From Myroides sp. WP-1 (GTDB lineage Bacteria; Bacteroidota; Bacteroidia; Flavobacteriales; Flavobacteriaceae), in contig NZ_JACHTC010000017.1 in the NCBI RefSeq assembly GCF_014145635.1, forward strand, positions 1-64,000: a stretch of 64,000 nucleotides of DNA, in the 5' to 3' direction. The position numbers and the translations under genes are program-made. The first letter of the stretch is position 1. Every line of letters starts with the position of its first letter. This document shows, one piece after another, positions 1-7,507 of this stretch. The notes under the pieces are model-generated. The model did no database searches and was not told where the DNA came from. It was given only the letters and a program-made list of their open reading frames with translations.

Positions 1-195
1 GTCATCACCTAAAAAGTCATCACCTAAAAAGTCATCACCTAAAAAGTCATCACCTAAAAAGTCATCACCTAAAAAGTCATCACCTAAAAAGTCATCACCT
101 AAAAAGTCATCACCTAAAAAGTCATCACCTAAAAAGTCATCACCTAAAAAGTCATCACCTAAAAAGTCATCACCTAAAAAGTCATCACCTAAAAA
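1..195. repeat. 15-bp perfect tandem repeat, 13 copies
   Basis: The unit GTCATCACCTAAAAA is repeated thirteen times without a mismatch, followed by one changed copy at 196-210 (GTCATCAGACAAAAA). The array continues out of the window to the left, so the true copy number is unknown. The unit length is a multiple of three, so copy-number changes keep the SSPKK frame open. Confidence 0.97.
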
Positions 196-235
196 GTCAT
201 CAGACAAAAAAGCAAAAAAAAAAAACGCTCCTTAA
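2..235 (+). CDS. C-terminal end of a protein with SSPKK repeats (5' truncated)
   Basis: The window opens inside this reading frame. Read from base 2 it encodes thirteen consecutive Ser-Ser-Pro-Lys-Lys pentapeptides, one degenerate SSDKK unit and a lysine-rich end (AKKKNAP), then TAA at 233-235. SPKK-type motifs are known from the tails of eukaryotic histone H1 and sperm histones, where they bind the minor groove of AT-rich DNA; a DNA- or RNA-binding tail is therefore the natural inference. The folded part of the protein lies upstream of the window, so the family cannot be named. The 15-bp coding units are identical base for base, which points to recent expansion rather than purifying selection on protein alone. 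The stop overlaps the stop of the convergent regulator gene by three bases or so. Confidence 0.7.
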   Translation, partial: SSPKKSSPKKSSPKKSSPKKSSPKKSSPKKSSPKKSSPKKSSPKKSSPKKSSPKKSSPKKSSPKKSSDKKAKKKNAP

Positions 236-669
236 GAACGTGGTTTGTATGTCATAAAAGTTCCGTCTTTATAAAAAACAACAATTTGTTCCATGTCAGA
301 AGAAGTAAAAAAATCGGGAATATTTTTAGTTGGAGTTATGTCCTTTTTTACTTCTTCATGGAAGGAAGGAGCAGAGGTGATTTGAACTTCTTTTTGTGGT
401 TCTTCAGAAAATAGATCCCTGGATTTTGATGTGTTTTTTTCCTGATTTTGAGTCCCAGAATAGGTGCCAATTCCCTTGATTAACCACTCGATATTTAGCT
501 CCGGAAAAGTGTCGTTTATTTTCAAAATAAAGTCTAAACTCGCTTTGTTTCTCCCTGATAAAATATGGGATAAACTAGAGCGTTGTACCCCAATTTTATC
601 TGCAAAAGCAGAAGCAGATAGTTCAAAATGTCCAAGTAAAAATTCCAATCGGTTTACAAAATCTTCCAT
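232..669 (-). CDS. XRE-family helix-turn-helix transcriptional regulator
   Basis: A 145-residue protein. Residues about 5-65 match the XRE/Cro helix-turn-helix pattern (ASAFADKIGVQRSSLSHILSG is the recognition region), as in many Bacteroidota regulators that sense stress or phage-like signals. The middle (70-115) is low-complexity and polar, and the last 25 residues (PDFFTSSDMEQIVVFYKDG) form a short conserved-looking C-terminal segment of unknown role. It is transcribed divergently from the M14 peptidase at 973, and the gap between them carries six copies of a palindromic motif, so autoregulation and control of the peptidase are likely. A copy of the motif lies only about 4 bp upstream of the ATG. 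The stop codon overlaps that of the SSPKK gene within the palindrome CTTAAG. Confidence 0.85.
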   Translation of the reverse strand: MEDFVNRLEFLLGHFELSASAFADKIGVQRSSLSHILSGRNKASLDFILKINDTFPELNIEWLIKGIGTYSGTQNQEKNTSKSRDLFSEEPQKEVQITSAPSFHEEVKKDITPTKNIPDFFTSSDMEQIVVFYKDGTFMTYKPRS

Positions 670-672
670 GAC

Positions 673-682
673 TACAAATGTA
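673..682. promoter_or_regulatory. Operator-like motif TACAAATGTA, copy 1
   Basis: One of six related sites in the 670-972 gap. It begins 4 bp from the ATG of the minus-strand regulator, so a bound protein would block initiation or elongation there. Confidence 0.55.
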
Positions 683-701
683 TATTTTTTGCTCTAATAA
701 T

Positions 702-713
702 TTACAAATGTAA
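702..713. promoter_or_regulatory. Operator-like motif TTACAAATGTAA, copy 2, with a minus-strand -7 box
   Basis: Perfect half sites TTACA and TGTAA. Read on the minus strand it contains TACATTTG, a match to the Bacteroidota -7 consensus TAnnTTTG. Its position fits a promoter for the regulator at 669 with a leader of roughly 30 nt. Confidence 0.6.
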
Positions 714-728
714 CTAAATTATTGAATT

Positions 729-738
729 AACAAATGTA
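729..738. promoter_or_regulatory. Operator-like motif AACAAATGTA, copy 3
   Basis: Third copy on the regulator side, spaced 27 bp from copy 2, close to the 29-bp spacing between copies 1 and 2. This places the three roughly on one helical face. Confidence 0.5.
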
Positions 739-882
739 TACAAGAATAAAAAGATAAAAATAATATAGAGTATTACTTTAATTAGAGGTGAGTAATATAT
801 TGAATATTAGTGTTTAATAAGTTTAAAAAATTATTTGTTAATTCTTACACTAACCGTTTGAACATAGGACAAGCACTTTGTT

Positions 883-893
883 GACAAATGTAA
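883..893. promoter_or_regulatory. Operator-like motif GACAAATGTAA, copy 4
   Basis: First of three copies on the peptidase side of the intergenic region. Confidence 0.5.
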
Positions 894-914
894 AAACAAA
901 AAAAGAATTGCATG

Positions 915-928
915 TTTACATTTGTAAA
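915..928. promoter_or_regulatory. Operator-like motif TTTACATTTGTAAA, copy 5, with a plus-strand -7 box
   Basis: The most complete copy: half sites TTTACA and TGTAAA around a short core. TACATTTG at 917-924 matches the -7 promoter consensus read towards the peptidase gene, so repressor and RNA polymerase would compete for the same bases. Confidence 0.6.
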
Positions 929-938
929 AAACTAATTG

Positions 939-951
939 TTTACATTTGTAA
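939..951. promoter_or_regulatory. Operator-like motif TTTACATTTGTAA, copy 6, with a plus-strand -7 box
   Basis: TACATTTG at 941-948 is a second -7 match, 25 bp before the peptidase ATG. It is 24 bp from copy 5. A further partial half-site TTGTAAAC follows at 954-961. Confidence 0.6.
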
Positions 952-972
952 TATTGTAAACAGGCTTAGGAA

Positions 973-2124
973 ATGAAAGAAAAACAAAAGGCAGAAGCCT
1001 ATCAAGTAGAGGCGATAAAAGGAAGATACATCACCAATGAAAAAATAGCTAATTTTATCAACAACTTAAAGTATTACTTTAATGTTCGAGAAATTGGGAA
1101 ATCGGTTGAAGATCGGTCTATTTACGCTGTTGAATATGGACGTGGAAAAACGAAAATTTTGATGTGGTCTCAGATGCATGGAAATGAATCGACAACCACA
1201 AAAGCGGTATTAGATTTACTTCATTATTTGAATGAAACGACAGATGAAAATAGCACTAAATGGCAAGAACAATTCACCCTTACTATTGTGCCTATTTTAA
1301 ATCCTGATGGTGCTTTTTACTACACAAGAGTTAATGCGAATCAAATTGATTTAAATCGTGATTCGATCGATTTGAGTCAACCCGAAAGTAAAATCTTGCG
1401 TCAACTCTTAGAAGAAATTCAACCCGATTTTGCATTTAATTTACACGATCAACGTAGTATATTTGGAGTGGGTGAAACTGGAAAGTCAGCGGCTATTTCT
1501 TTTTTAGCTCCTGCTTATAATGAAGAAAGAGCGATCAACGAGAATCGAAAAAGAGCAATTCAAGTCATCGAAGCGATGAATGAGGTAGTACAAAAAGTAA
1601 CGCCAGGGCATGTTGGTCGATTCGACGATTCCTTTAATATTAATTGTATAGGCGACTATGCGCAGTCAAAAGGTATTCCTACTATATTAATAGAAGCGGG
1701 GCATTTAGGTGTGGATTATCAACGAGAAAACACTCGAACCTTAGTTTGCATGAGCCTTCTACGTGCATTAGAGGTAATTGCTACAAACAGTTATTTAAAG
1801 TATGATATGGAATCGTACTTCTCACTTCCTGAGAATACTAAATGCTTTAATGACGTCGAATTGAGAAGTGTGAAATTAGCTCATGAGAACAAAAAAATTA
1901 TAGCGAAAATTCAATATAAAGAGGTTTTAGTAGAGGGAAGTGTTAAATTTTGTCCTATTATTGTGGATATTGATGAAAAAGAGAGTAAATTTGTACATAC
2001 TTTAATAGAAAAGGAGTGTGAATTAAGATCTTTTATTGAGAAACCAAGCGATATTTTGGAACGAAATTTTGAGGATGTTGTATCGTTATCAGTTCAAGAG
2101 GTTAATTATTTATTAAAAAAATAG
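973..2124 (+). CDS. M14-family zinc carboxypeptidase
   Basis: A 383-residue cytoplasmic protein; no signal peptide is visible. The M14 zinc site is readable: HGNE gives His69 and Glu72, and NLHDQ gives the third ligand His159. NPDG (111-114), Arg120 and DLNRD (127-131) match the substrate-binding region, and IEAGH (241-245) carries the catalytic Glu242. About 130 residues after the catalytic domain match no family I recognise. M14 enzymes remove C-terminal residues from peptides or cleave amide bonds in cell-wall peptides; the substrate here is unknown. The gene stands alone on its strand, is divergent from the XRE regulator, and its promoter region is full of the putative operator, so controlled expression is likely. 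Confidence 0.85.
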   Translation: MKEKQKAEAYQVEAIKGRYITNEKIANFINNLKYYFNVREIGKSVEDRSIYAVEYGRGKTKILMWSQMHGNESTTTKAVLDLLHYLNETTDENSTKWQEQFTLTIVPILNPDGAFYYTRVNANQIDLNRDSIDLSQPESKILRQLLEEIQPDFAFNLHDQRSIFGVGETGKSAAISFLAPAYNEERAINENRKRAIQVIEAMNEVVQKVTPGHVGRFDDSFNINCIGDYAQSKGIPTILIEAGHLGVDYQRENTRTLVCMSLLRALEVIATNSYLKYDMESYFSLPENTKCFNDVELRSVKLAHENKKIIAKIQYKEVLVEGSVKFCPIIVDIDEKESKFVHTLIEKECELRSFIEKPSDILERNFEDVVSLSVQEVNYLLKK

Positions 2125-2214
2125 GTAAAATTGCTATTTTTTGAATAAATAAGATTTTTTTTTATTATTATTGTACTGAAATATAGATTTAGAATTAACA
2201 TAAATAATTGATTT

Positions 2215-2694
2215 ATGAGTAAGTTTCGTTTAGATGAAATCGACCACCAGATCTTAGATATGCTGATCGATAATACGAGAGTGCCTTTTACAGATATCGC
2301 TAAGAAATTATTAATTTCAGCAGGTACGGTTCACGTACGTGTGAAAAAAATGGAAGACGCAGGAATTATCCAAGGTTCTTCATTAACGTTAGATTATGAA
2401 AAATTAGGATATGCATTTATTGCATATATCGGAATATTTTTACATAATACTTCGCAAACTAAGTTTGTTTTGGAGAGAATTAATGAAATTCCATATGTGA
2501 CAGTGGCTCACGTAACTACTGGTAAATTTAATGTGTTCTGTAAGATTAGAGCTAAAAACACGCGTCACGCCAAAGAAGTTATCTACATGATTGATGATAT
2601 CGATGGAGTGTACAGAACAGAGTCGATGATCTCTTTAGAGGAAAGTATCAACGATAAAAAACGATTAATGCATACAATTTTCAAAGAATTGTAA
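2215..2694 (+). CDS. Lrp/AsnC-family transcriptional regulator
   Basis: 159 residues, the usual length for this family. Residues 1-60 form the winged helix-turn-helix (DEIDHQILDMLIDNTRVPFT, then AKKLLISAGTVHVRVKKMEDAGII). Residues about 70-150 form the alpha-beta ligand-binding and oligomerisation domain (VAHVTTGKFNVFCKIRAKN). Members sense amino acids or related metabolites and often control amino-acid metabolism. The nearest such gene here is hutH, three genes downstream, but there is no direct evidence of a link. The gene is monocistronic and ends in a clear hairpin terminator at 2722. Confidence 0.9.
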   Translation: MSKFRLDEIDHQILDMLIDNTRVPFTDIAKKLLISAGTVHVRVKKMEDAGIIQGSSLTLDYEKLGYAFIAYIGIFLHNTSQTKFVLERINEIPYVTVAHVTTGKFNVFCKIRAKNTRHAKEVIYMIDDIDGVYRTESMISLEESINDKKRLMHTIFKEL

Positions 2695-2721
2695 TCAATT
2701 TTTTTTAAAATGTAAATGAAT

Positions 2722-2750
2722 AAAAAACTGCCTTTGTGCAGTTTTTTTTT
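2722..2750 (+). terminator. Rho-independent terminator after the Lrp-type gene
   Basis: AAAAAACTGC (2722-2731) pairs with GCAGTTTTTT (2738-2747), followed by a T run. It lies inside the longest open frame of the next gene, which argues for that gene starting at 2779. Confidence 0.8.
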
Positions 2751-2778
2751 ATATTCGTTGCAGATATATTTAAAAAAA

Positions 2779-3792
2779 ATGGATTCGTTAACTCAAATTG
2801 TCTTAGGGGGCGCAATTGGGAACGCTTTATTGGGACGGAAGCTTAAAAACAAAGCCGTATTATATGGCGCTATAGCTGGGACCGTACCTGATTTAGATGT
2901 CTTAGCAACATTCTTTACTGATCCAATTACTGCATTGGAATTCCATCGTGGAATAACACACTCAATTTTATTTGCTATTTTCGGTGCTTTCTTTTTTGGT
3001 TACCTGTTACATTGGTTTGAAAGGAAAAAGGGAGTTACCTATGAGGAAGGTTGTTGGTTCTTTTTTTGGGGACTTTTTACGCATGCCTTGCTTGATGTGT
3101 TCACCACTTGGGGAACGCGCGTATTATGGCCAATGGATTATCCTTTTGCTTTTAAATCGATCTTCGTTATCGATCCGCTATATACGATACCTTTTTTATT
3201 TTTCTTGATTCGCTCCATGATGGAGCAAACGAATATTGAAAAAAGGCTATACTTTAATAAGGTAGGGCTTTATGTGAGTACAGTGTATTTGTTGCTTACG
3301 CTACTGCTTAAAGCAATGGCATTCTATAGCTTTACAGCTGTGTTAGATCAAAAACACATCGCTTATAAATCCATGTCTGTAAAGCCTACAGCTATGAATA
3401 CAATCTTGTGGACAGCAATTGTTGAAACGCAAGATGCTTTTCTCATTGGTGAATATTCATTCTTTAGCGATGAACCCGTTACTTTTCAATCGTATCCCAA
3501 AAATCACGCCTTAATCGGTGGATTGGAAAATCATCAGCTTATTACTCGACTCGTAAAACTCTCTGAAGGGTGTTATACATTTACAGAAAAAAATAACGAA
3601 ATCTATTTTAACGATCTGCGCTTTGGTGTATTGCGTGAGCAAGGAGGTGAGGTGCAATTTGCTTTTAGCTATAAATTTGATTTAGATGACAAAGGGGAGT
3701 TAAGAGCAAAAGAAGTAAAAAAAGATAGGGGTGATGGCGTGAAATTGTTGAAATCTATTTGGCGAAAGATTTGGGGATTGAAAGAAGATTAA
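2779..3792 (+). CDS. YdjM-like inner-membrane metal-dependent hydrolase family protein
   Basis: A 337-residue membrane protein. The N-terminus (MDSLTQIVLGGAIGNALLG) and the motifs DLDVL and HRGITHS match the YdjM/LexA-binding, membrane-bound metal-dependent hydrolase family. The conserved His and Asp residues are the presumed metal ligands. Several hydrophobic segments occupy residues 20-200, and the C-terminal 130 residues are soluble. I chose ATG 2779 over an in-frame ATG at 2716 because the terminator of the previous gene occupies the intervening bases and homologues begin at MDSLTQ. The real substrate of this family is poorly defined. The gene ends 33 bp before yaaA, which has its own promoter-like box. 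Confidence 0.8.
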   Translation: MDSLTQIVLGGAIGNALLGRKLKNKAVLYGAIAGTVPDLDVLATFFTDPITALEFHRGITHSILFAIFGAFFFGYLLHWFERKKGVTYEEGCWFFFWGLFTHALLDVFTTWGTRVLWPMDYPFAFKSIFVIDPLYTIPFLFFLIRSMMEQTNIEKRLYFNKVGLYVSTVYLLLTLLLKAMAFYSFTAVLDQKHIAYKSMSVKPTAMNTILWTAIVETQDAFLIGEYSFFSDEPVTFQSYPKNHALIGGLENHQLITRLVKLSEGCYTFTEKNNEIYFNDLRFGVLREQGGEVQFAFSYKFDLDDKGELRAKEVKKDRGDGVKLLKSIWRKIWGLKED

Positions 3793-3804
3793 GGGAAGAA
3801 TGGT

Positions 3805-3812
3805 TATATTTG
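3805..3812 (+). promoter_or_regulatory. -7 promoter box (TATATTTG) for yaaA
   Basis: Exact match to TAnnTTTG, 14 bp before the yaaA ATG; no clear -33 TTG at the usual distance. Confidence 0.5.
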
Positions 3813-3825
3813 AAAAAAAAAGAAG

Positions 3826-4593
3826 ATGAAGATTGTGGTGTCTCCGGCTAAGAGCTTGGATTATAAAACTAAAGTACCTTTTACGGCTGTCTCAACACCT
3901 TTGTTTGTGAAAGAAAGTAAGAGGATTAACGAGGTGTTAAAAGAGAAAACACCCGTTGAATTAATGGAGTTGATGAAGGTTTCTGCTAATCTTGCAGATT
4001 TGAACTGGCAAAGAAATCAAGAGAGAAGCTATAAGAAAAATAAAAAAAACGAAGCGGATTTTAAACAGGCTGTATTCGCTTTTAGCGGTGATGTTTATGT
4101 TGGCTTAGATGCTTATACGTTAGAAGAAAGTAAAATGGAGCGCCTGCAAGATACTTTGCGTATTTTGTCAGGTCTATATGGGATCTTGAGACCTTTTGAT
4201 GAGATTGAGCCTTATAGACTTGAAATGGGAACTAAAATGAAGGTAGGTGAGCAAGCGAATTTATACGCTTTTTGGAAGCCTATTCTTGTGGAATATTTAA
4301 ACAAAGAAATGAAAGAAGGGGAGTTGTTGGTTAATTTAGCCAGTAACGAATACTTTAGTGCTATTGATTACAAGAAATTAAAAGCCTCTTTGGTTGTGCC
4401 TGAGTTTAAAGAATTGAGAGACGGAAAGCTTAAGACGATTAGTTTTTTTGCAAAAAAAGCCAGAGGAATGATGGTGCGTTATATTATAGATAACGATATT
4501 AAGGACATTGAAGGCTTGAGAAAGTTTAACTTAGATGGTTATGCTTGGAGTGAAGCAGAGTCAACAGCAACTAATTTGATATTTACCCGATAA
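3826..4593 (+). CDS. yaaA: Peroxide stress protein YaaA
   Basis: 255 residues, matching the UPF0246/DUF328 family. It begins KIVVSPAKSLDY and contains LSGLYGILRPFDEIEPYRLEMG and LVNLASNEYFSAI, all hallmark blocks. In E. coli YaaA lowers free intracellular iron under hydrogen peroxide and so limits Fenton damage; it binds DNA and contains a helix-hairpin-helix-like region. The same role is inferred here. It is followed by hutH after 28 bp on the same strand with no terminator, so the two may be co-transcribed. A -7 box precedes it. Confidence 0.93.
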   Translation: MKIVVSPAKSLDYKTKVPFTAVSTPLFVKESKRINEVLKEKTPVELMELMKVSANLADLNWQRNQERSYKKNKKNEADFKQAVFAFSGDVYVGLDAYTLEESKMERLQDTLRILSGLYGILRPFDEIEPYRLEMGTKMKVGEQANLYAFWKPILVEYLNKEMKEGELLVNLASNEYFSAIDYKKLKASLVVPEFKELRDGKLKTISFFAKKARGMMVRYIIDNDIKDIEGLRKFNLDGYAWSEAESTATNLIFTR

Positions 4594-4621
4594 TAAATAA
4601 AAGTATATAGCCAATAAAATT

Positions 4622-6124
4622 ATGGAAACAGTACATTATATAAGTTCAGATGTATTTACAATTGAGAAATTAAACGAGATTATTACCCAAAATCAAAAGT
4701 TAGATATCTCAGAAGAAGCGCGTGCAAATATTGTAAACTGTCGTGCTTATCTGGACAATAAAATGGAAATACATAAGGATCCTATTTACGGAATTAATAC
4801 AGGATTTGGATCTTTGTGTAATGTAAAAATTAACGACAGTGATTTAACGAAATTACAAGAAAATTTAATGAAGTCTCATGCTTGTGGTACAGGAGAAATT
4901 GTTCCAAATGAGATCGTTAAAATTATGTTGTTGTTGAAAGTAAAATCGTTGAGTTATGGGAATTCAGGGGTTCAATTGGAAACAGTGGAGCGTTTGGTTG
5001 ATTTCTTTAATCACGATATTCTTCCTGTGGTATACACACAAGGATCACTTGGTGCTTCTGGAGATTTAGCTCCTTTGGCACATTTAACATTGCCTTTGAT
5101 TGGAGAAGGAGAGGTGGTGTATGAAGGATATAGACAACCAGCAAGTAAAGTACTTGAGAAGATGGGGTGGAAGCCTATTCAATTAAAATCTAAAGAAGGA
5201 TTAGCGTTGTTGAATGGTACGCAGTTTATGAGTGCTTATGGGTGTTATGTTCTCATCAAATCGAAAAAAATGTCGTATTTGGCTGACTTGATTGGAGCGG
5301 TGTCTTTAGAGGGATTTGATGGAAGAATTGAGCCGTTTAACGAATTGATTCACCACGTAAGACCACACCGCGGACAAATTGAAACAGCTTCTTTCTTTAA
5401 TGAGGTTTTAGAGGGATCGGAATTGATCGCTCGTCATAAAGAACACGTACAAGATCCGTATTCGTTTAGATGTATTCCACAAGTTCACGGAGCGTCAAAA
5501 GATGCAATCGAATATGTGAGTAAAGTGTTTAAAACAGAAATTAACTCTGTAACAGATAATCCAAATGTATTTTATAAAGATGATTTAGTTGTTTCTGGAG
5601 GAAATTTCCACGGACAGCCTTTGGCATTGGCATTTGACTTCTTAGGAATAGCGTTGGCTGAATTAGGGAATATCTCAGAAAGACGTACGTATCAATTGAT
5701 TTCAGGATTAAGAGGATTACCTGCGTTCTTGGTTTCAAATCCAGGATTAAACTCAGGTTTCATGATTCCACAATATACTGCAGCAAGTATTGTTAGTCAA
5801 AATAAACACTTGGCAAACCCAACAAGTACAGATAGTATCGTGTCGAGTAATGGACAAGAGGATCACGTGAGTATGGGGGCAAATGGAGCAACAAAAACAC
5901 TGCGTATTATCGATAATTTAGAGCGCATTTTAGCAATTGAATTATTAAATGCAGCACAGGCGTTGGAATTTAGACGTCCGGCAAAATCAAGTGACTTTAT
6001 CGAGTCTTTTGTTAAGTCTTATCGCGAAGAAGTGCCTTTTGTTTCTCAAGATCGTATTTTACATTATGATATTGAAAAAACAATTGCGTTTTTAGGAAGT
6101 TTTCAAATTGAATTAGAAGAATAA
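4622..6124 (+). CDS. hutH: Histidine ammonia-lyase
   Basis: 500 residues, the normal HutH length. The enzyme converts L-histidine to urocanate and ammonia. GSLGASGDLAPLAH carries the Ala145-Ser146-Gly147 triad that cyclises into the MIO cofactor. PIYGINTGFG (55-64) holds the active-site Tyr, SHACGTG (85-91) has the His found in histidine/tyrosine lyases, and GQEDHVSMG matches the HAL-type Glu-containing loop. No hutU, hutI or hutG lies in the window, so the rest of the histidine degradation pathway, if present, is elsewhere. A tyrosine ammonia-lyase activity cannot be excluded from sequence alone, but the QEDH loop favours histidine. A strong terminator follows at 6151. Confidence 0.93.
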   Translation: METVHYISSDVFTIEKLNEIITQNQKLDISEEARANIVNCRAYLDNKMEIHKDPIYGINTGFGSLCNVKINDSDLTKLQENLMKSHACGTGEIVPNEIVKIMLLLKVKSLSYGNSGVQLETVERLVDFFNHDILPVVYTQGSLGASGDLAPLAHLTLPLIGEGEVVYEGYRQPASKVLEKMGWKPIQLKSKEGLALLNGTQFMSAYGCYVLIKSKKMSYLADLIGAVSLEGFDGRIEPFNELIHHVRPHRGQIETASFFNEVLEGSELIARHKEHVQDPYSFRCIPQVHGASKDAIEYVSKVFKTEINSVTDNPNVFYKDDLVVSGGNFHGQPLALAFDFLGIALAELGNISERRTYQLISGLRGLPAFLVSNPGLNSGFMIPQYTAASIVSQNKHLANPTSTDSIVSSNGQEDHVSMGANGATKTLRIIDNLERILAIELLNAAQALEFRRPAKSSDFIESFVKSYREEVPFVSQDRILHYDIEKTIAFLGSFQIELEE

Positions 6125-6150
6125 TCGCGTTTTTTTAAAACCGTTTATAC

Positions 6151-6190
6151 AAAAGCTACATCTTTTTGTAAAAAAGAGATGTAGCTTTTT
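6151..6190 (+). terminator. Rho-independent terminator after hutH
   Basis: AAAAGCTACATCTTTTT (6151-6167) pairs with AAGAGATGTAGCTTTTT ending at 6190. Confidence 0.85.
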
Positions 6191-6200
6191 ATTATATTGT

Positions 6201-6208
6201 TATCTTTG
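6201..6208 (+). promoter_or_regulatory. -7 promoter box (TATCTTTG) for the HD hydrolase
   Basis: Exact TAnnTTTG match. It lies inside the longest open frame, so the translation start must be downstream of it. Confidence 0.55.
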
Positions 6209-6238
6209 TTTCGTATAGTACAAAATAATTTATCATCG

Positions 6239-7477
6239 TTGATTACAAGCAATAAATTAAAAATACTGAATGATCCGATTTACGGATTTATATCTATTCC
6301 CAATTCATTCGTTTATGATTTGATTGAGCATCCTTTTTTTCAAAGATTGAGAAGGATCTCTCAGATGGGGGTGTCTTATTTGGTCTATCCTGGGGCACAT
6401 CATACCCGTTTTCACCACGCGCTAGGCTGTATGCACTTGATGCAAAAAGCAGTTCAGGTACTTCGATTTAAAAATATCGCTATTTCAGATGAGGAAGAAA
6501 CTGCGCTTTATGTAGCAATTTTATTGCATGACATAGGGCATGGGCCTTTTTCGCATGCAATGGAAGAAAGTATTGTGGAAGGAGTGCACCATGAGGCTAT
6601 TTCGCTTTATTTTATGCATCAACTCAACAAAGAATTCGCAGGTAAACTAGATTTAGCTATTCAAATTTTTAAAGGTGAATACCATCGCCAATTTATGTTG
6701 CAATTGATCTCAAGTCAATTGGATATGGATCGAATGGATTATCTAAAACGCGATAGCTTTTACAGCGGAGTAGCTGAAGGAGATATCAATTCGGAACGAT
6801 TGATTCAGATGTTGAATGTAGTCGATGATAAATTAGTCGTAGAAGAAAAGGGAATTTATTCAGTAGAAATGTTCTTGGTAGGTCGTCGCTTAATGTATTG
6901 GCAGGCGTATTTACACAAAACAAGTGTTTGTGCAGAGTTGATTTTAGTGCGTATATTGAAACGAGCAAAAGAATTAGTACACAAAGGCGAAAAACTTTGG
7001 GGTAGTAGTGCGCTGTTGTTTTTCTTAGAACATCAAGGTGTTTTTGAAGATTTTGAGCAAACTGCCTTGGAACAATTTGCCTTGTTGGATGATTCTGATA
7101 TTGTTAGTGCTTTAAAAGCGTGGCAGTTTCACAGTGATTTTGTCTTGTCTCAGTTGAGCAAGATGATTGTCAATCGAAAATTGTTGCGCATAGAAATAAT
7201 AGAAGACAAGAAATTAGTTAAAGAAAAACTGAAAAAACGATTAGAAGACGTGCAAACCAAAAATAAGCTTTCTGCTGAATTAGCGAGCTATTTTGTTTTT
7301 AAAGGAAAGGTTAAGAATCAAGCGTATAGCAAGGATAAAGAACCGATCATGATTGTGCGAAAAGATGGTCAGGTTGCAGATGTTTTGTCTGTTTCGGATC
7401 AATTAAATCTTAAAGCATTAACCAAGCCGGTAACCAAGCATTTTGTTTGTTACCCAAAAAGCGTTTTTGAAAGTTAA
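6239..7477 (+). CDS. HD-domain phosphohydrolase (dNTPase-like)
   Basis: About 412 residues if TTG 6239 is the start (MITSNKLKILNDPIYGF). The frame is open from TTG 6197, but the promoter box at 6201-6208 lies inside that extension and family members begin shortly before KILNDPIYGF. The metal-binding HD signature is clear: HHTRFHHALG, then LLHDIGHGPFSHAME, and later DRMDYLKRDS. This matches the family of HD hydrolases related to deoxyguanosine triphosphate triphosphohydrolase, common in Bacteroidota. The nucleotide substrate is not known. The C-terminal third is helical and charged. lpxD follows after 30 bp but has its own promoter-like box. Confidence 0.85.
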   Translation: MITSNKLKILNDPIYGFISIPNSFVYDLIEHPFFQRLRRISQMGVSYLVYPGAHHTRFHHALGCMHLMQKAVQVLRFKNIAISDEEETALYVAILLHDIGHGPFSHAMEESIVEGVHHEAISLYFMHQLNKEFAGKLDLAIQIFKGEYHRQFMLQLISSQLDMDRMDYLKRDSFYSGVAEGDINSERLIQMLNVVDDKLVVEEKGIYSVEMFLVGRRLMYWQAYLHKTSVCAELILVRILKRAKELVHKGEKLWGSSALLFFLEHQGVFEDFEQTALEQFALLDDSDIVSALKAWQFHSDFVLSQLSKMIVNRKLLRIEIIEDKKLVKEKLKKRLEDVQTKNKLSAELASYFVFKGKVKNQAYSKDKEPIMIVRKDGQVADVLSVSDQLNLKALTKPVTKHFVCYPKSVFES

Positions 7478-7494
7478 TTTTCAATTATATTTTA

Positions 7495-7502
7495 TATTTT
7501 TG
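7495..7502 (+). promoter_or_regulatory. -7 promoter box (TATTTTTG) for lpxD
   Basis: Exact TAnnTTTG match ending 5 bp before the ATG at 7508, so a transcript from it would be nearly leaderless. Confidence 0.45.
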
Positions 7503-7507
7503 CGGTG

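Noticed and set aside
2716..2778. An N-terminal extension of the YdjM-like protein from ATG 2716.
   Set aside because: The bases form the terminator of the preceding gene, and the conserved N-terminus starts at 2779.
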